From an uncultured Bacteroidota bacterium (GTDB taxonomy: Bacteria > Bacteroidota > Bacteroidia > Chitinophagales > Chitinophagaceae), in NCBI GenBank assembly GCA_903944755.1, contig CAJATB010000274.1, positions 1 through 11,547 on the forward strand: a stretch of DNA of 11,547 nt, in the 5' to 3' direction. Position 1 is the stretch's first letter; each line of letters opens with the position of its first letter. Positions 1-6,045 of this stretch are shown piece by piece. A program made the position numbers and the translations under genes. The notes under the pieces were generated by a model. It did no database searches. It was not told where the DNA came from and worked only from the letters and a program-made list of their open reading frames with translations.

Positions 1-69
1 ATTAAATTTGTAAAAGCGCATCCCAACTTATCGCCGCTCTCTAAAAGAGAAGCACTGAAGCATCAGTAA
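1..69 (+). CDS. 3' end of an unidentified protein (partial)
   Basis: The plus strand is open from the first base to a TAA at 67-69 and encodes 22 residues ending in SPLSKREALKHQ. The composition (Lys, Arg, His, Pro and Leu in a soluble-looking mix) is that of a normal protein C-terminus, and the stop falls only 5 bp before the stop of the convergent small ORF at 75-236, which is a typical tail-to-tail arrangement. Too little is present to name the family. It could be a chance open stretch, because 22 codons are easily open in random sequence. Confidence 0.45.
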   Translation: MKFVKAHPNLSPLSKREALKHQ

Positions 70-74
70 TTTTT

Positions 75-236
75 TCAAGAATGTCCCCTTACTAGCATCT
101 TAAATATTTTATAATTTAAAATAAAGAATCTTACTACTTGAAATAAAATGGCCCTTCTCAAAAACAAGGTGAAATTATTTGGCGTGGGCGGATAATACTG
201 ATCCGAATATTTAGTAATGATAAGTCTGTTTTCCAT
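75..236 (-). CDS. small basic hydrophobic protein downstream of the SQR-like gene
   Basis: This is a 53-residue ORF starting at an ATG (234-236) and beginning MENRLIITKYSDQYYPPTPN. A TTG at 267-269 would give 64 residues, but the ATG is the more likely start. The N-terminal half is polar and Pro/Tyr-rich. The C-terminal half, from about residue 22, is an amphipathic or membrane-seeking stretch with Arg, Phe, Val and Ile (ILFQVVRFFILNYKIFKMLV) and ends RGHS. It follows the SQR-like gene by 36 bp on the same strand, so it may be co-transcribed. I do not recognise a named family. A peripheral membrane partner of the flavoprotein is a guess from position and composition only. Confidence 0.45.
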   Translation of the reverse strand: MENRLIITKYSDQYYPPTPNNFTLFLRRAILFQVVRFFILNYKIFKMLVRGHS

Positions 237-272
237 AATGCGTTTTTTAATGAAATAAATTGGATACAATCG

Positions 273-1733
273 TTATTCAGGAATTAACCACCAGAATGGT
301 TTCCCTTTTGCTTTGTATAAAAACATATAATGCATAAACCACTTTAGCCAATGACCAGCCAAGCCTGGTTCTCCCATAGTAGTATTAATATCTCTACCCC
401 AATGAGGGTATTTATCCCAATCGGGTACTACCGGATTCACAGTCATAGTTGCAGCAGTTCCTTTACGCATCCCATACCCAGCCGATACAATACAAGCCGC
501 ACCCATCCTACCCATAGATGCCTTATGCGTCATTACATTACTTCCTGTTTTAATCCAATGAATAATATTGTCAGCAGTTACTTTACCCATAATCCCCGAA
601 GGCATCCCTGTTCTTGGAGCGGACGCATAAATGGCTGTCCCATTTTTACTAGTCATAGGTTTGGAAATGGGATGCGGTGGTGCAAATGCAATTCCTGGTG
701 CAAAAATATTAGGATAGCTGGGATTTTGATAGGTCTCTGGCCAATCTTTAATGCTCCATTGTTCGAATGGTTTTGCCGTATAATCGGCATCCACTTTCAT
801 TAATCCACTTGGTGCAAATAATTGGTTAGAAATATCGGCTCCGTTTTTATCAAACGCTTTAAAGCCGTGTCCAGCAAATCCTGGTATTAACATAGCAAAA
901 TCATAGGGTTGTTCTAAATATTCGCCGTCTAAATTTTCGTAATAAATCTTTTGGTCATCTAATTTTTTAACACCTGCTCTCTTAATCCAAGTAATATTCC
1001 TTTCTACAAAATAAGACTCTGCAAATAATTTAGTATTTGAAATAAACCCTCCTTTGGGAATGAACGCACCTCCCATTCCAAAATCTCCCAATTCATACTC
1101 ATTGGTTATCCAAATAACTTCAGCTTGTTTTTCAAGTCCTCTCCTTTTAATTTCAAAGTCAACATTTAAAATATATTCAAAAGCAGCACCCTGGCAGGTA
1201 GCAGTAGGATGGCCTGTGCCAATCACAAAAATTTGCTTTTGACCTTTTTGCATTAAGTCTAGCTTTTGTTGAAATAGTTCCCAAGCATGGCTAGCATGCC
1301 CGAAAGTGCATACCGAAGCAATGTTGCCATTCCCAGGAATGAGTCCTTCTGTGGCGTCAAAATTTAATTTTGGTCCCGTTGCATTGATTAAATAATCGTA
1401 AGGAATTTTTTGTTTAATCCCTGCTTGTTCTTTACTTGTATATTCCACTTCCACATAACCCGTTTTTATTTCGGCATCTCCTTCAGGATAAAAAGTTTGT
1501 GCTTTTGCCTGTATAAATTCAATACCCCATTTTTTGTATAAGGGCCTTAAATCAAATTTTATTTCCTCGGGCGTCATTCTACCAACACCTACCCAAATAT
1601 TAGAGGGTATCCATTGATAAATAGGCGTGGGGGAAACTACCGTAATGTGGTGCTTATTTTTTAAACCCCGCTGTAAATACGCTGCGGCAGTATGCCCAGC
1701 AATGCCTGCTCCAAGAATTACAATATTAGACAT
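273..1733 (-). CDS. sqr: sulfide:quinone oxidoreductase-like FAD flavoprotein
   Basis: A 486-residue member of the FAD-dependent pyridine nucleotide-disulfide oxidoreductase superfamily. SQR enzymes oxidise sulfide to sulfur or polysulfide at the membrane surface and pass electrons to quinone. Residues 8-13 (GAGIAG) form the FAD-binding Rossmann turn, and NATG (117-120) is the second flavoprotein signature. GTGHPTATCQGAAFE (172-186) resembles the SQR segment carrying an active-site Cys. The protein has exactly three cysteines, C142, C180 and C414, the number used in classical SQRs. RTGMPSG (374-380) resembles the family's KTG motif. The C-terminus (about 459-486: Trp, Phe, Tyr, Leu with Lys/His) looks like a monotopic membrane anchor. 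Unusually, the segment NIFAPGIAF (342-350) lacks the Asp of the common GD motif, and the protein is longer than the usual roughly 400-430 residues. A sulfide dehydrogenase of the flavocytochrome c type is the main alternative. The start ATG has no Shine-Dalgarno, which is normal in this phylum. Confidence 0.8.
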   Translation of the reverse strand: MSNIVILGAGIAGHTAAAYLQRGLKNKHHITVVSPTPIYQWIPSNIWVGVGRMTPEEIKFDLRPLYKKWGIEFIQAKAQTFYPEGDAEIKTGYVEVEYTSKEQAGIKQKIPYDYLINATGPKLNFDATEGLIPGNGNIASVCTFGHASHAWELFQQKLDLMQKGQKQIFVIGTGHPTATCQGAAFEYILNVDFEIKRRGLEKQAEVIWITNEYELGDFGMGGAFIPKGGFISNTKLFAESYFVERNITWIKRAGVKKLDDQKIYYENLDGEYLEQPYDFAMLIPGFAGHGFKAFDKNGADISNQLFAPSGLMKVDADYTAKPFEQWSIKDWPETYQNPSYPNIFAPGIAFAPPHPISKPMTSKNGTAIYASAPRTGMPSGIMGKVTADNIIHWIKTGSNVMTHKASMGRMGAACIVSAGYGMRKGTAATMTVNPVVPDWDKYPHWGRDINTTMGEPGLAGHWLKWFMHYMFLYKAKGKPFWWLIPE

Positions 1734-1779
1734 AGGATGAATATTTCACTAAATCTCGTCCTATTAAATTGCTAAAGAC

Positions 1780-1793
1780 GTGATATATATCAC
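1780..1793. promoter_or_regulatory. Crp/Fnr-like palindromic operator upstream of the SQR-like gene
   Basis: GTGATATATATCAC is a perfect 14-bp palindrome. It contains both the Fnr-type core TGAT-N4-ATCA and the Crp-type core GTGA-N6-TCAC. Its centre is about 53 bp upstream of the SQR-like ATG. With a typical activator position of -41.5, transcription would begin near 1745, about 12 bp before the start codon. No good TAnnTTTG box is visible there, which fits a promoter that needs an activator. The regulator itself is not in the window. Confidence 0.5.
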
Positions 1794-1800
1794 CTACGAA

Positions 1801-1828
1801 AATGGCCTCGAAAAATATCGAGGCCATT
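1801..1828 (-). terminator. intrinsic terminator after the transaldolase gene
   Basis: A perfect 11-bp inverted repeat (1801-1811 and 1818-1828, arm AATGGCCTCGA) encloses a 6-nt loop. Read on the minus strand it lies 33 bp past the transaldolase stop and is followed by TTCG, giving a run of four T including the last two bases of the stem. It separates the transaldolase transcript from the SQR-like promoter region. Confidence 0.75.
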
Positions 1829-1860
1829 GTATTATAACTATGTAAAAGTAATTGTTAAAA

Positions 1861-2511
1861 TTACATCTTCTTTGCATCTTCCAAAAACTTAGCCAAACCA
1901 ATATCAGTTAAAGGATGTTTTAACAAACCTAGGATAGAATCCAAAGGACAAGTACAAACGTCAGCACCCGCTTCAGCAGCTTTAACAATATGTAAAGCAT
2001 TACGAATAGAAGCCGCTAATATTTCAGTAGTAAAGCCTTGCACGTCAAAAATGTGCCTGATTTGTGCAATCAATTCCATTCCATCCCAACTGCTATCGTC
2101 AATTCTTCCAATAAATGGAGAAACATAAGTAGCACCGGCTTTTGCAGCTAAAATTGCTTGTCCTGCAGAAAATATTAAAGTACAATTTGTACGAATTCCA
2201 TTATCAGAAAACCATTTAATTGCTTTGATACCGTCCTTTATCATGGGTACTTTCACCACTATGTTTGGGTGAATAGCAGCTAATTTTTTACCTTCTTCTA
2301 CCATAGTGGCAAAATCGGTAGACAATACTTCTGCACTAATGTCGCCATCCACAATATCACAAATTGCTTTGTAATGTGCAGCAATTGCAGCTTCTCCTTT
2401 TACACCAACCTGAGCCATTAAAGAAGGGTTAGTTGTAACACCATCCAAAATACCCAATTCATTGGCTTCTTTAATTTGAGCTAAATTACCAGTGTCAATA
2501 AAAAATTTCAT
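1861..2511 (-). CDS. tal: transaldolase, short (MipB/TalC/FSA) family
   Basis: A 216-residue single TIM-barrel aldolase that would transfer a dihydroxyacetone unit between sugar phosphates in the non-oxidative pentose phosphate pathway, in the cytoplasm. The family signature DGVTTNPSL is at 23-31 and the Schiff-base lysine is K87 in VVKVPM. The full length matches the family, and the start MKFFIDTGN is the usual one. The sequence helps separate transaldolase from fructose-6-phosphate aldolase. Residue E61 (SAEV) stands where E. coli FSA has Gln59, and F133 (SPFIGR) stands where FSA has Tyr131. Both residues are the transaldolase state, so transaldolase activity is the better call. The start codon is 20 bp after the T-run of the SRP RNA terminator, so there is little room for a separate promoter. 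Confidence 0.93.
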   Translation of the reverse strand: MKFFIDTGNLAQIKEANELGILDGVTTNPSLMAQVGVKGEAAIAAHYKAICDIVDGDISAEVLSTDFATMVEEGKKLAAIHPNIVVKVPMIKDGIKAIKWFSDNGIRTNCTLIFSAGQAILAAKAGATYVSPFIGRIDDSSWDGMELIAQIRHIFDVQGFTTEILAASIRNALHIVKAAEAGADVCTCPLDSILGLLKHPLTDIGLAKFLEDAKKM

Positions 2512-2530
2512 GTTTTACTTTTAAACTTGT

Positions 2531-2562
2531 CAAAAAAAATGCCACTAATTTAAAAAAGTGGC
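2531..2562 (-). terminator. intrinsic terminator of the SRP RNA gene
   Basis: Inverted repeat GCCACT (2541-2546) and AGTGGC (2557-2562) with a 10-nt A/T loop. On the minus strand it is followed by A and then eight T (2539-2532). The outer stem base overlaps the 3' end of the SRP RNA closing helix. The terminator sits between the RNA gene and the transaldolase start. Confidence 0.85.
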
Positions 2563-2654
2563 AGGCTACTCACATCGCACCGCTCAACCGCCTATCCTTG
2601 CTGTATTCCTACCCTGGGGAGGTTCGGCAGGAGCTGGTCGTGTAAGACCTGCCG
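2560..2654 (-). ncRNA. ffs: signal recognition particle RNA, small bacterial type
   Basis: The conserved SRP domain IV can be read directly on the minus strand: CAGG (2616-2613), stem GTA (2612-2610), tetraloop GGAA (2609-2606), stem TAC (2605-2603) and AGCA (2602-2599). This is the same symmetric loop and GNRA-type tetraloop layout as the Ffh-binding site of E. coli 4.5S RNA. The ends close: GGCAGG (2653-2648) pairs with CCTGCC (2565-2560), and TCTTAC can continue against GTGAGTAG. The RNA is about 95 nt, fitting the small type that lacks an Alu domain. It would act with Ffh and FtsY in co-translational targeting of inner-membrane proteins. A consensus promoter lies just upstream and a strong terminator just downstream. 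The exact 5' and 3' ends are estimated. Confidence 0.92.
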
Positions 2655-2657
2655 GTG

Positions 2658-2688
2658 CAAATGTAGGACAAATAGAGGGATCCACAAA
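2658..2688 (-). promoter_or_regulatory. Bacteroidota-type promoter of the SRP RNA gene
   Basis: On the minus strand TTTG (2688-2685) is followed after exactly 19 bases by TACATTTG (2665-2658), a full match to TTTG/N19-21/TAnnTTTG. The predicted transcription start is about 4-5 bp downstream, at the first base of the closing helix of the RNA. Confidence 0.8.
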
Positions 2689-2712
2689 GCGCTATTAGGC
2701 AAGTTTTATACT

Positions 2713-4014
2713 CTACCAACCTTGAGTGGAACTAATGGTCACATAACCAATAATTTGGTCATTTCTTGCTCCTGGAGCCCTATAATAAAGGAATAGAGAA
2801 TAATTGTTCTCCGTTTCCCAGTGATTCCCTTCGGTTTCGGTATAGTCATCCATAGTTAAAATTGCGTCGTCTGTATTTTCCTTCAGTACCGAAGCTTCCC
2901 TTAGTACATAATTATAACTGTAGTAGCCCTGCTTTAATAATAAAGTTTTTTGATACAAGCCAAGCTTTGCGTTAAATACCATCAATGCATTTTGGTCTAG
3001 CAAATTGTTAGTGAATACCCCCTGCAAGTATAAATTTTGTCCAACAAAGGGCAACTTGCCTGAGGGCATATAAGTAAAAACCACTTTTGCGTAATCATTT
3101 TGATAGTCGCTTTCTAAAGATTCTATATTTGAAATCATATAATTACCATTCAAGTCGTTGAATGTATAATAAGACATATCTGCCCTTGAAATATCAGGTT
3201 TTAAGTACACAATGGTTTGATCATTTATGGATTCGAACTTATATATTCTATCCGATGCTAATCTTAAACTTCGTAAATCAAGCCATCTTGCTTCTTTCCC
3301 TGCTGGAAATAGCAATTGCCCTTCCCTATTGTATTCCAGCTTATTATCCCTAATAAAAGTAGGTGCATCTATAGTTTGTACTTCGTTATACTTAAAATTT
3401 TGAATCACTTGAAGTGTAATTTGATCAGGTTGCAGAAAGGGTATTTTTTTTACGTCGGCAATTACTTTTATTTGCTGATGGGTCCTTGAAATAGTCCCGT
3501 CAAAAGGTGATTGAACGCTTGCTGCAATAGCAACTTGATTCTCCACTACATAAAAACGACTCGTAAAAACAACTTCGCCCGCATTCCTATTTTTATATAC
3601 TTTAATAATATAATTACCGGATTGTTTAGGCCTACAATTTGCATTAGGAAAAGTAAACTGATAATGAAAGTAACGCTGAGTGGCTATTGAAGAAACTGCA
3701 TACTCATTAATTTTATTTTGGTTAAACCCCTGCAAGTAATCAAATGGGCTTATTGGCACTGATGCCCATTTAGCACTCATTAATTCAACTGAATAGTAAT
3801 AGTCTTGGTAGTTTGCATTGAAGTCATCAAAACTTATTTGTAACGGGCTTAACTCATTTAATGATATTATAGGCATAGCCAATGGTGCATTTGCCGGGTG
3901 CACTCTAACAGTATGAATGGCACTGTCATAAATAACATCAGGGTTATATTGACCAAAAATTGGCCCAACAAAGCCCATTAAAATTATAAACACCAAGAAT
4001 TTCCTAGTAAACAT
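2713..4014 (-). CDS. DUF5103 / type IX secretion system plug-domain protein
   Basis: A 433-residue exported protein. Residues 1-21 form a signal peptide (basic start, hydrophobic FLVFIILMGFVGPIFG) with likely cleavage before Q22. The rest is polar, Tyr/Asn-rich and beta-rich, without membrane helices. The overall pattern is that of the Bacteroidota family DUF5103: an early HPANAPLAMPIISLN segment and SVELMSAKWASVP, a middle VQSPFDGTISRTHQQIKV segment, and a C-terminal YNYVLRE plus LFLYYRAPGARNDQIIGY. The family is named after a plug protein of the type IX translocon. The name describes the domain, and a direct role in secretion is not shown here. No type IX structural genes are nearby. It is divergent from the ABC permease gene. 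The start is the ATG at 4012-4014, which agrees with the signal peptide. Confidence 0.82.
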   Translation of the reverse strand: MFTRKFLVFIILMGFVGPIFGQYNPDVIYDSAIHTVRVHPANAPLAMPIISLNELSPLQISFDDFNANYQDYYYSVELMSAKWASVPISPFDYLQGFNQNKINEYAVSSIATQRYFHYQFTFPNANCRPKQSGNYIIKVYKNRNAGEVVFTSRFYVVENQVAIAASVQSPFDGTISRTHQQIKVIADVKKIPFLQPDQITLQVIQNFKYNEVQTIDAPTFIRDNKLEYNREGQLLFPAGKEARWLDLRSLRLASDRIYKFESINDQTIVYLKPDISRADMSYYTFNDLNGNYMISNIESLESDYQNDYAKVVFTYMPSGKLPFVGQNLYLQGVFTNNLLDQNALMVFNAKLGLYQKTLLLKQGYYSYNYVLREASVLKENTDDAILTMDDYTETEGNHWETENNYSLFLYYRAPGARNDQIIGYVTISSTQGW

Positions 4015-4077
4015 GCTTTATGTTATTAGTATCCCACGAAACTAGTCCATTAATTGAAATATGTACTCAGAAAAAAC

Positions 4078-4085
4078 TAGATTTG
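4078..4085 (+). promoter_or_regulatory. candidate -7 box for the ABC permease gene
   Basis: TAGATTTG matches TAnnTTTG exactly. A TTG at 4054-4056 lies 21 bases upstream, within the spacing accepted for this phylum. The box is inside the longest version of the permease ORF, so if it is real the ATG at 4020 cannot be the start codon. Confidence 0.45.
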
Positions 4086-4100
4086 GTGAAAATTTACCAA

Positions 4101-5291
4101 TTGTCTACTGCTTTTGAAATAGCGAAAAAAATTAGCTTCCAAAAACAAAAAAGCTACACCCGATTTATTGTACGACTGTCTATAGCAGCTACTGCAATTA
4201 GCGTTGCCGCTATACTCCTGACATTGTCTATCGTAAATGGTTTTCAAGAAAGCATTGCTGGAAAAGTGTATTCTTTTTGGGGACAAATTAGAATTAGCTC
4301 GGTAAGTGGAGAACCCCTTTTACATAATCAACAAACGATACATGCTATTGAGCAACTGCCGAATGTGAAAAGTGTTACACCATTTATTACGCAGTCAACT
4401 GTACTCTCGTACGGACAAGAAATTGAAGGAGTGATGGCAAAAGGTAACCCAAGCGAGGTTCCTATACCCTTCCTATCAAAAGGCAACAAAATAAGAACAT
4501 CTAGTAATGATAGTATAAATAACCAAATAATAATTTCTGACATACTAGCTACTAAATTAAATATTCCATTAGATAGTTTTGTGCGTTTATACTTTATAAA
4601 TAACGGGGCTGTCCAACAAAGAAAATTAAAAGTAGTTGGATTTTATCATTCAGGAATGGACGACTACGATAAGCAATTCGTATTAATGGATTTGAAAAAC
4701 TTACAACAAATTAGTAAGGCACCTAATTATGTTGAAGGGTACACTATTTCATTAGTTAGTAATGAAAGTATTGACGCTACAAATGACAGCCTACAAAAAA
4801 TGTTGCCAGAAAACTGGGTTGCAACTACTATATCAAATTACTATCCACAAATTTTTGATTGGATTGGTGTTCAAACTATAAATAGGAATGTAACAGTCAC
4901 TATTTTATTAATTATTGCAATTGTGAACCTACTAACCTGTTTATTTATTTTAATGCTTGAACGTATCCCAATGATTGGAACGCTCACTGCAATGGGTGCT
5001 GGTCAAAATTTGATTCGACAAATATTTTTATACCAAGCAAGTTTTATATGTTGGATGGGTATTGGGATTGGCGCTTTCATTGGAATAGGAATTGGCCTGC
5101 TTCAACAGCAATTTGGCTTTATTCAACTAGACGAGGCCGCTTATTTTATTAAAGCACTTCCCATAAAAATGAATCTACTGCAAATTGGAATGGTAATAAT
5201 AGGTACCGCATTAGTAAGTTATGTATCGTTTTTAATCCCAACCCTATGGATTAAAAAAATATCCCCGGCCAAAGCTGTTCAATTCAACTAG
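4101..5291 (+). CDS. FtsX/LolC-LolE-type ABC transporter permease
   Basis: With the start chosen here this is a 396-residue inner-membrane permease of the MacB/FtsX class. TM1 is at about 24-45, followed by a large periplasmic domain (46-263), then TM2 (264-286), TM3 (313-334) and TM4 (361-382). The ending TLWIKKISPAKAVQF is typical of the class. LolC/LolE proteins extract lipoproteins from the inner membrane together with the LolD ATPase, but no ATPase gene is in the window. The open frame extends to an ATG at 4020, but that ATG is 5 bp from the divergent DUF5103 ATG, and its first 27 residues look unlike a permease N-terminus. A TTG at 4101 gives MSTAFEIAKKISFQ, the usual short cytoplasmic lead. 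TTG 4083 and GTG 4086 are alternatives. The function is sure at class level only. Confidence 0.8.
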   Translation: MSTAFEIAKKISFQKQKSYTRFIVRLSIAATAISVAAILLTLSIVNGFQESIAGKVYSFWGQIRISSVSGEPLLHNQQTIHAIEQLPNVKSVTPFITQSTVLSYGQEIEGVMAKGNPSEVPIPFLSKGNKIRTSSNDSINNQIIISDILATKLNIPLDSFVRLYFINNGAVQQRKLKVVGFYHSGMDDYDKQFVLMDLKNLQQISKAPNYVEGYTISLVSNESIDATNDSLQKMLPENWVATTISNYYPQIFDWIGVQTINRNVTVTILLIIAIVNLLTCLFILMLERIPMIGTLTAMGAGQNLIRQIFLYQASFICWMGIGIGAFIGIGIGLLQQQFGFIQLDEAAYFIKALPIKMNLLQIGMVIIGTALVSYVSFLIPTLWIKKISPAKAVQFN

Positions 5292-5313
5292 TCAGCTTAT
5301 CTATTTCGCCAAA

Positions 5314-6045
5314 CTATCTATTTCTCCAATGAGAAAGTAAAATACCAGTTGCAACAGCGGCATTTAAGGATTCCGCACCTCCAAACTTAGGAATAGCAAT
5401 AGGATTGGTTATGAATTGTTTTAAATTTTCCCTAATGCCTTTTGACTCATTCCCTATTAGCATAAATCCAATTGCTGGTAATGGTGTTTTATAAACAGTT
5501 TCCCCAGTTAATAAAGCACCCAAAACAGGTAATTTATTATTTGCAAGGACTGTTTCTAAATCAGCCACTTCAACCATAACACGAAAACAGCTTCCCATAG
5601 TGCTCTGTATCACTTTAGGGTTATAAGTACTAGCCGTGTCGCTTGTTACAATAATTTGTTGAATACCAAACCAATCAGCAGTTCGTATAATAGTACCTAA
5701 ATTACCCGGGTCCTGTATTCCGTCTAACAATAAAGTGAAGGTTTTATCAAAGGGAGCTAACACAGCTTGCTGTTTATTAACCAATGCGATTACCTGATTA
5801 GGGGTATTTAATTGACTCATTCTAGCTAACATTACTTCGTCCACAGTTTCAACAGGAACCCCCAACAGGTCCTGCTGATCAAGCCAAGCGGAGGTTGCAT
5901 AAATTTTTTCTATGGCACAATTAGCCTTAAGGGCCTCCTCTAGGAGCTTAGGGCCTTCTATTATATATACAGTTTCTTCGGCCCAATGTTTTTTATGGGC
6001 AAAAGATTGAATATATTTGAGTTCATTATTACTTATCATTTTCAT
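5314..6045 (-). CDS. TrmH/SpoU-family RNA 2'-O-methyltransferase
   Basis: A 243-residue SPOUT methyltransferase that uses S-adenosylmethionine to methylate a ribose 2'-OH in rRNA or tRNA. The N-terminal part (about 8-90, with IIEGPKLLEEAL at 28-39) is the substrate-binding domain. The three SpoU motifs are clear: motif 1 LDGIQDPGNLGTIIRTADWFG (residues 107-127, with N114 and R121), motif 2 LIGNESKGI (196-204) and motif 3 IPKFGGAESLNAAVATGIL (218-236), together forming the knotted cofactor site. The target base cannot be told from sequence; an RlmB-like 23S target is one possibility. Two starts are possible, ATG 6043-6045 and ATG 6037-6039. The second gives MISNNELKYIQS, the commoner beginning for this group. 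The 5' end abuts the divergent TamL-like gene and the 3' end converges on the permease gene 22 bp away. Confidence 0.9.
   Translation of the reverse strand: MKMISNNELKYIQSFAHKKHWAEETVYIIEGPKLLEEALKANCAIEKIYATSAWLDQQDLLGVPVETVDEVMLARMSQLNTPNQVIALVNKQQAVLAPFDKTFTLLLDGIQDPGNLGTIIRTADWFGIQQIIVTSDTASTYNPKVIQSTMGSCFRVMVEVADLETVLANNKLPVLGALLTGETVYKTPLPAIGFMLIGNESKGIRENLKQFITNPIAIPKFGGAESLNAAVATGILLSHWRNR
6012..6019 (+). promoter_or_regulatory. candidate -7 box for the TamL-like gene, inside the methyltransferase gene
   Basis: TATATTTG matches TAnnTTTG exactly, with TTTT at 5989-5992 in place of TTTG after a 19-base spacer. It would start transcription near 6024, about 20 bp before the ATG at 6044, and lies within the first codons of the antisense methyltransferase gene. 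Confidence 0.5.

Noticed and set aside
351..803. 150-codon open frame on the plus strand
   Set aside because: It lies wholly opposite the SQR-like gene, is rich in Ser, His, Arg and Cys in a non-protein-like pattern, and carries no motif. It is an antisense shadow.
2566..2656. Possible riboswitch or leader RNA for the transaldolase gene
   Set aside because: The GGAA tetraloop with CAGG/AGCA symmetric loop, closing helix, dedicated promoter and terminator identify it as SRP RNA.
4020..4100. ATG at 4020 as the start of the permease
   Set aside because: It is only 5 bp from the divergent DUF5103 start codon, the added residues do not resemble a permease N-terminus, and a consensus promoter box lies inside the extension. 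It is not excluded.
5299..5329. Imperfect direct repeat of ATCTATTTCGCCAA with 17-bp period at the convergent permease/methyltransferase junction
   Set aside because: It has only two short copies with one mismatch in 14 bases and no dyad or mobile-element mark. It is probably a small local duplication and cannot act as a hairpin terminator.
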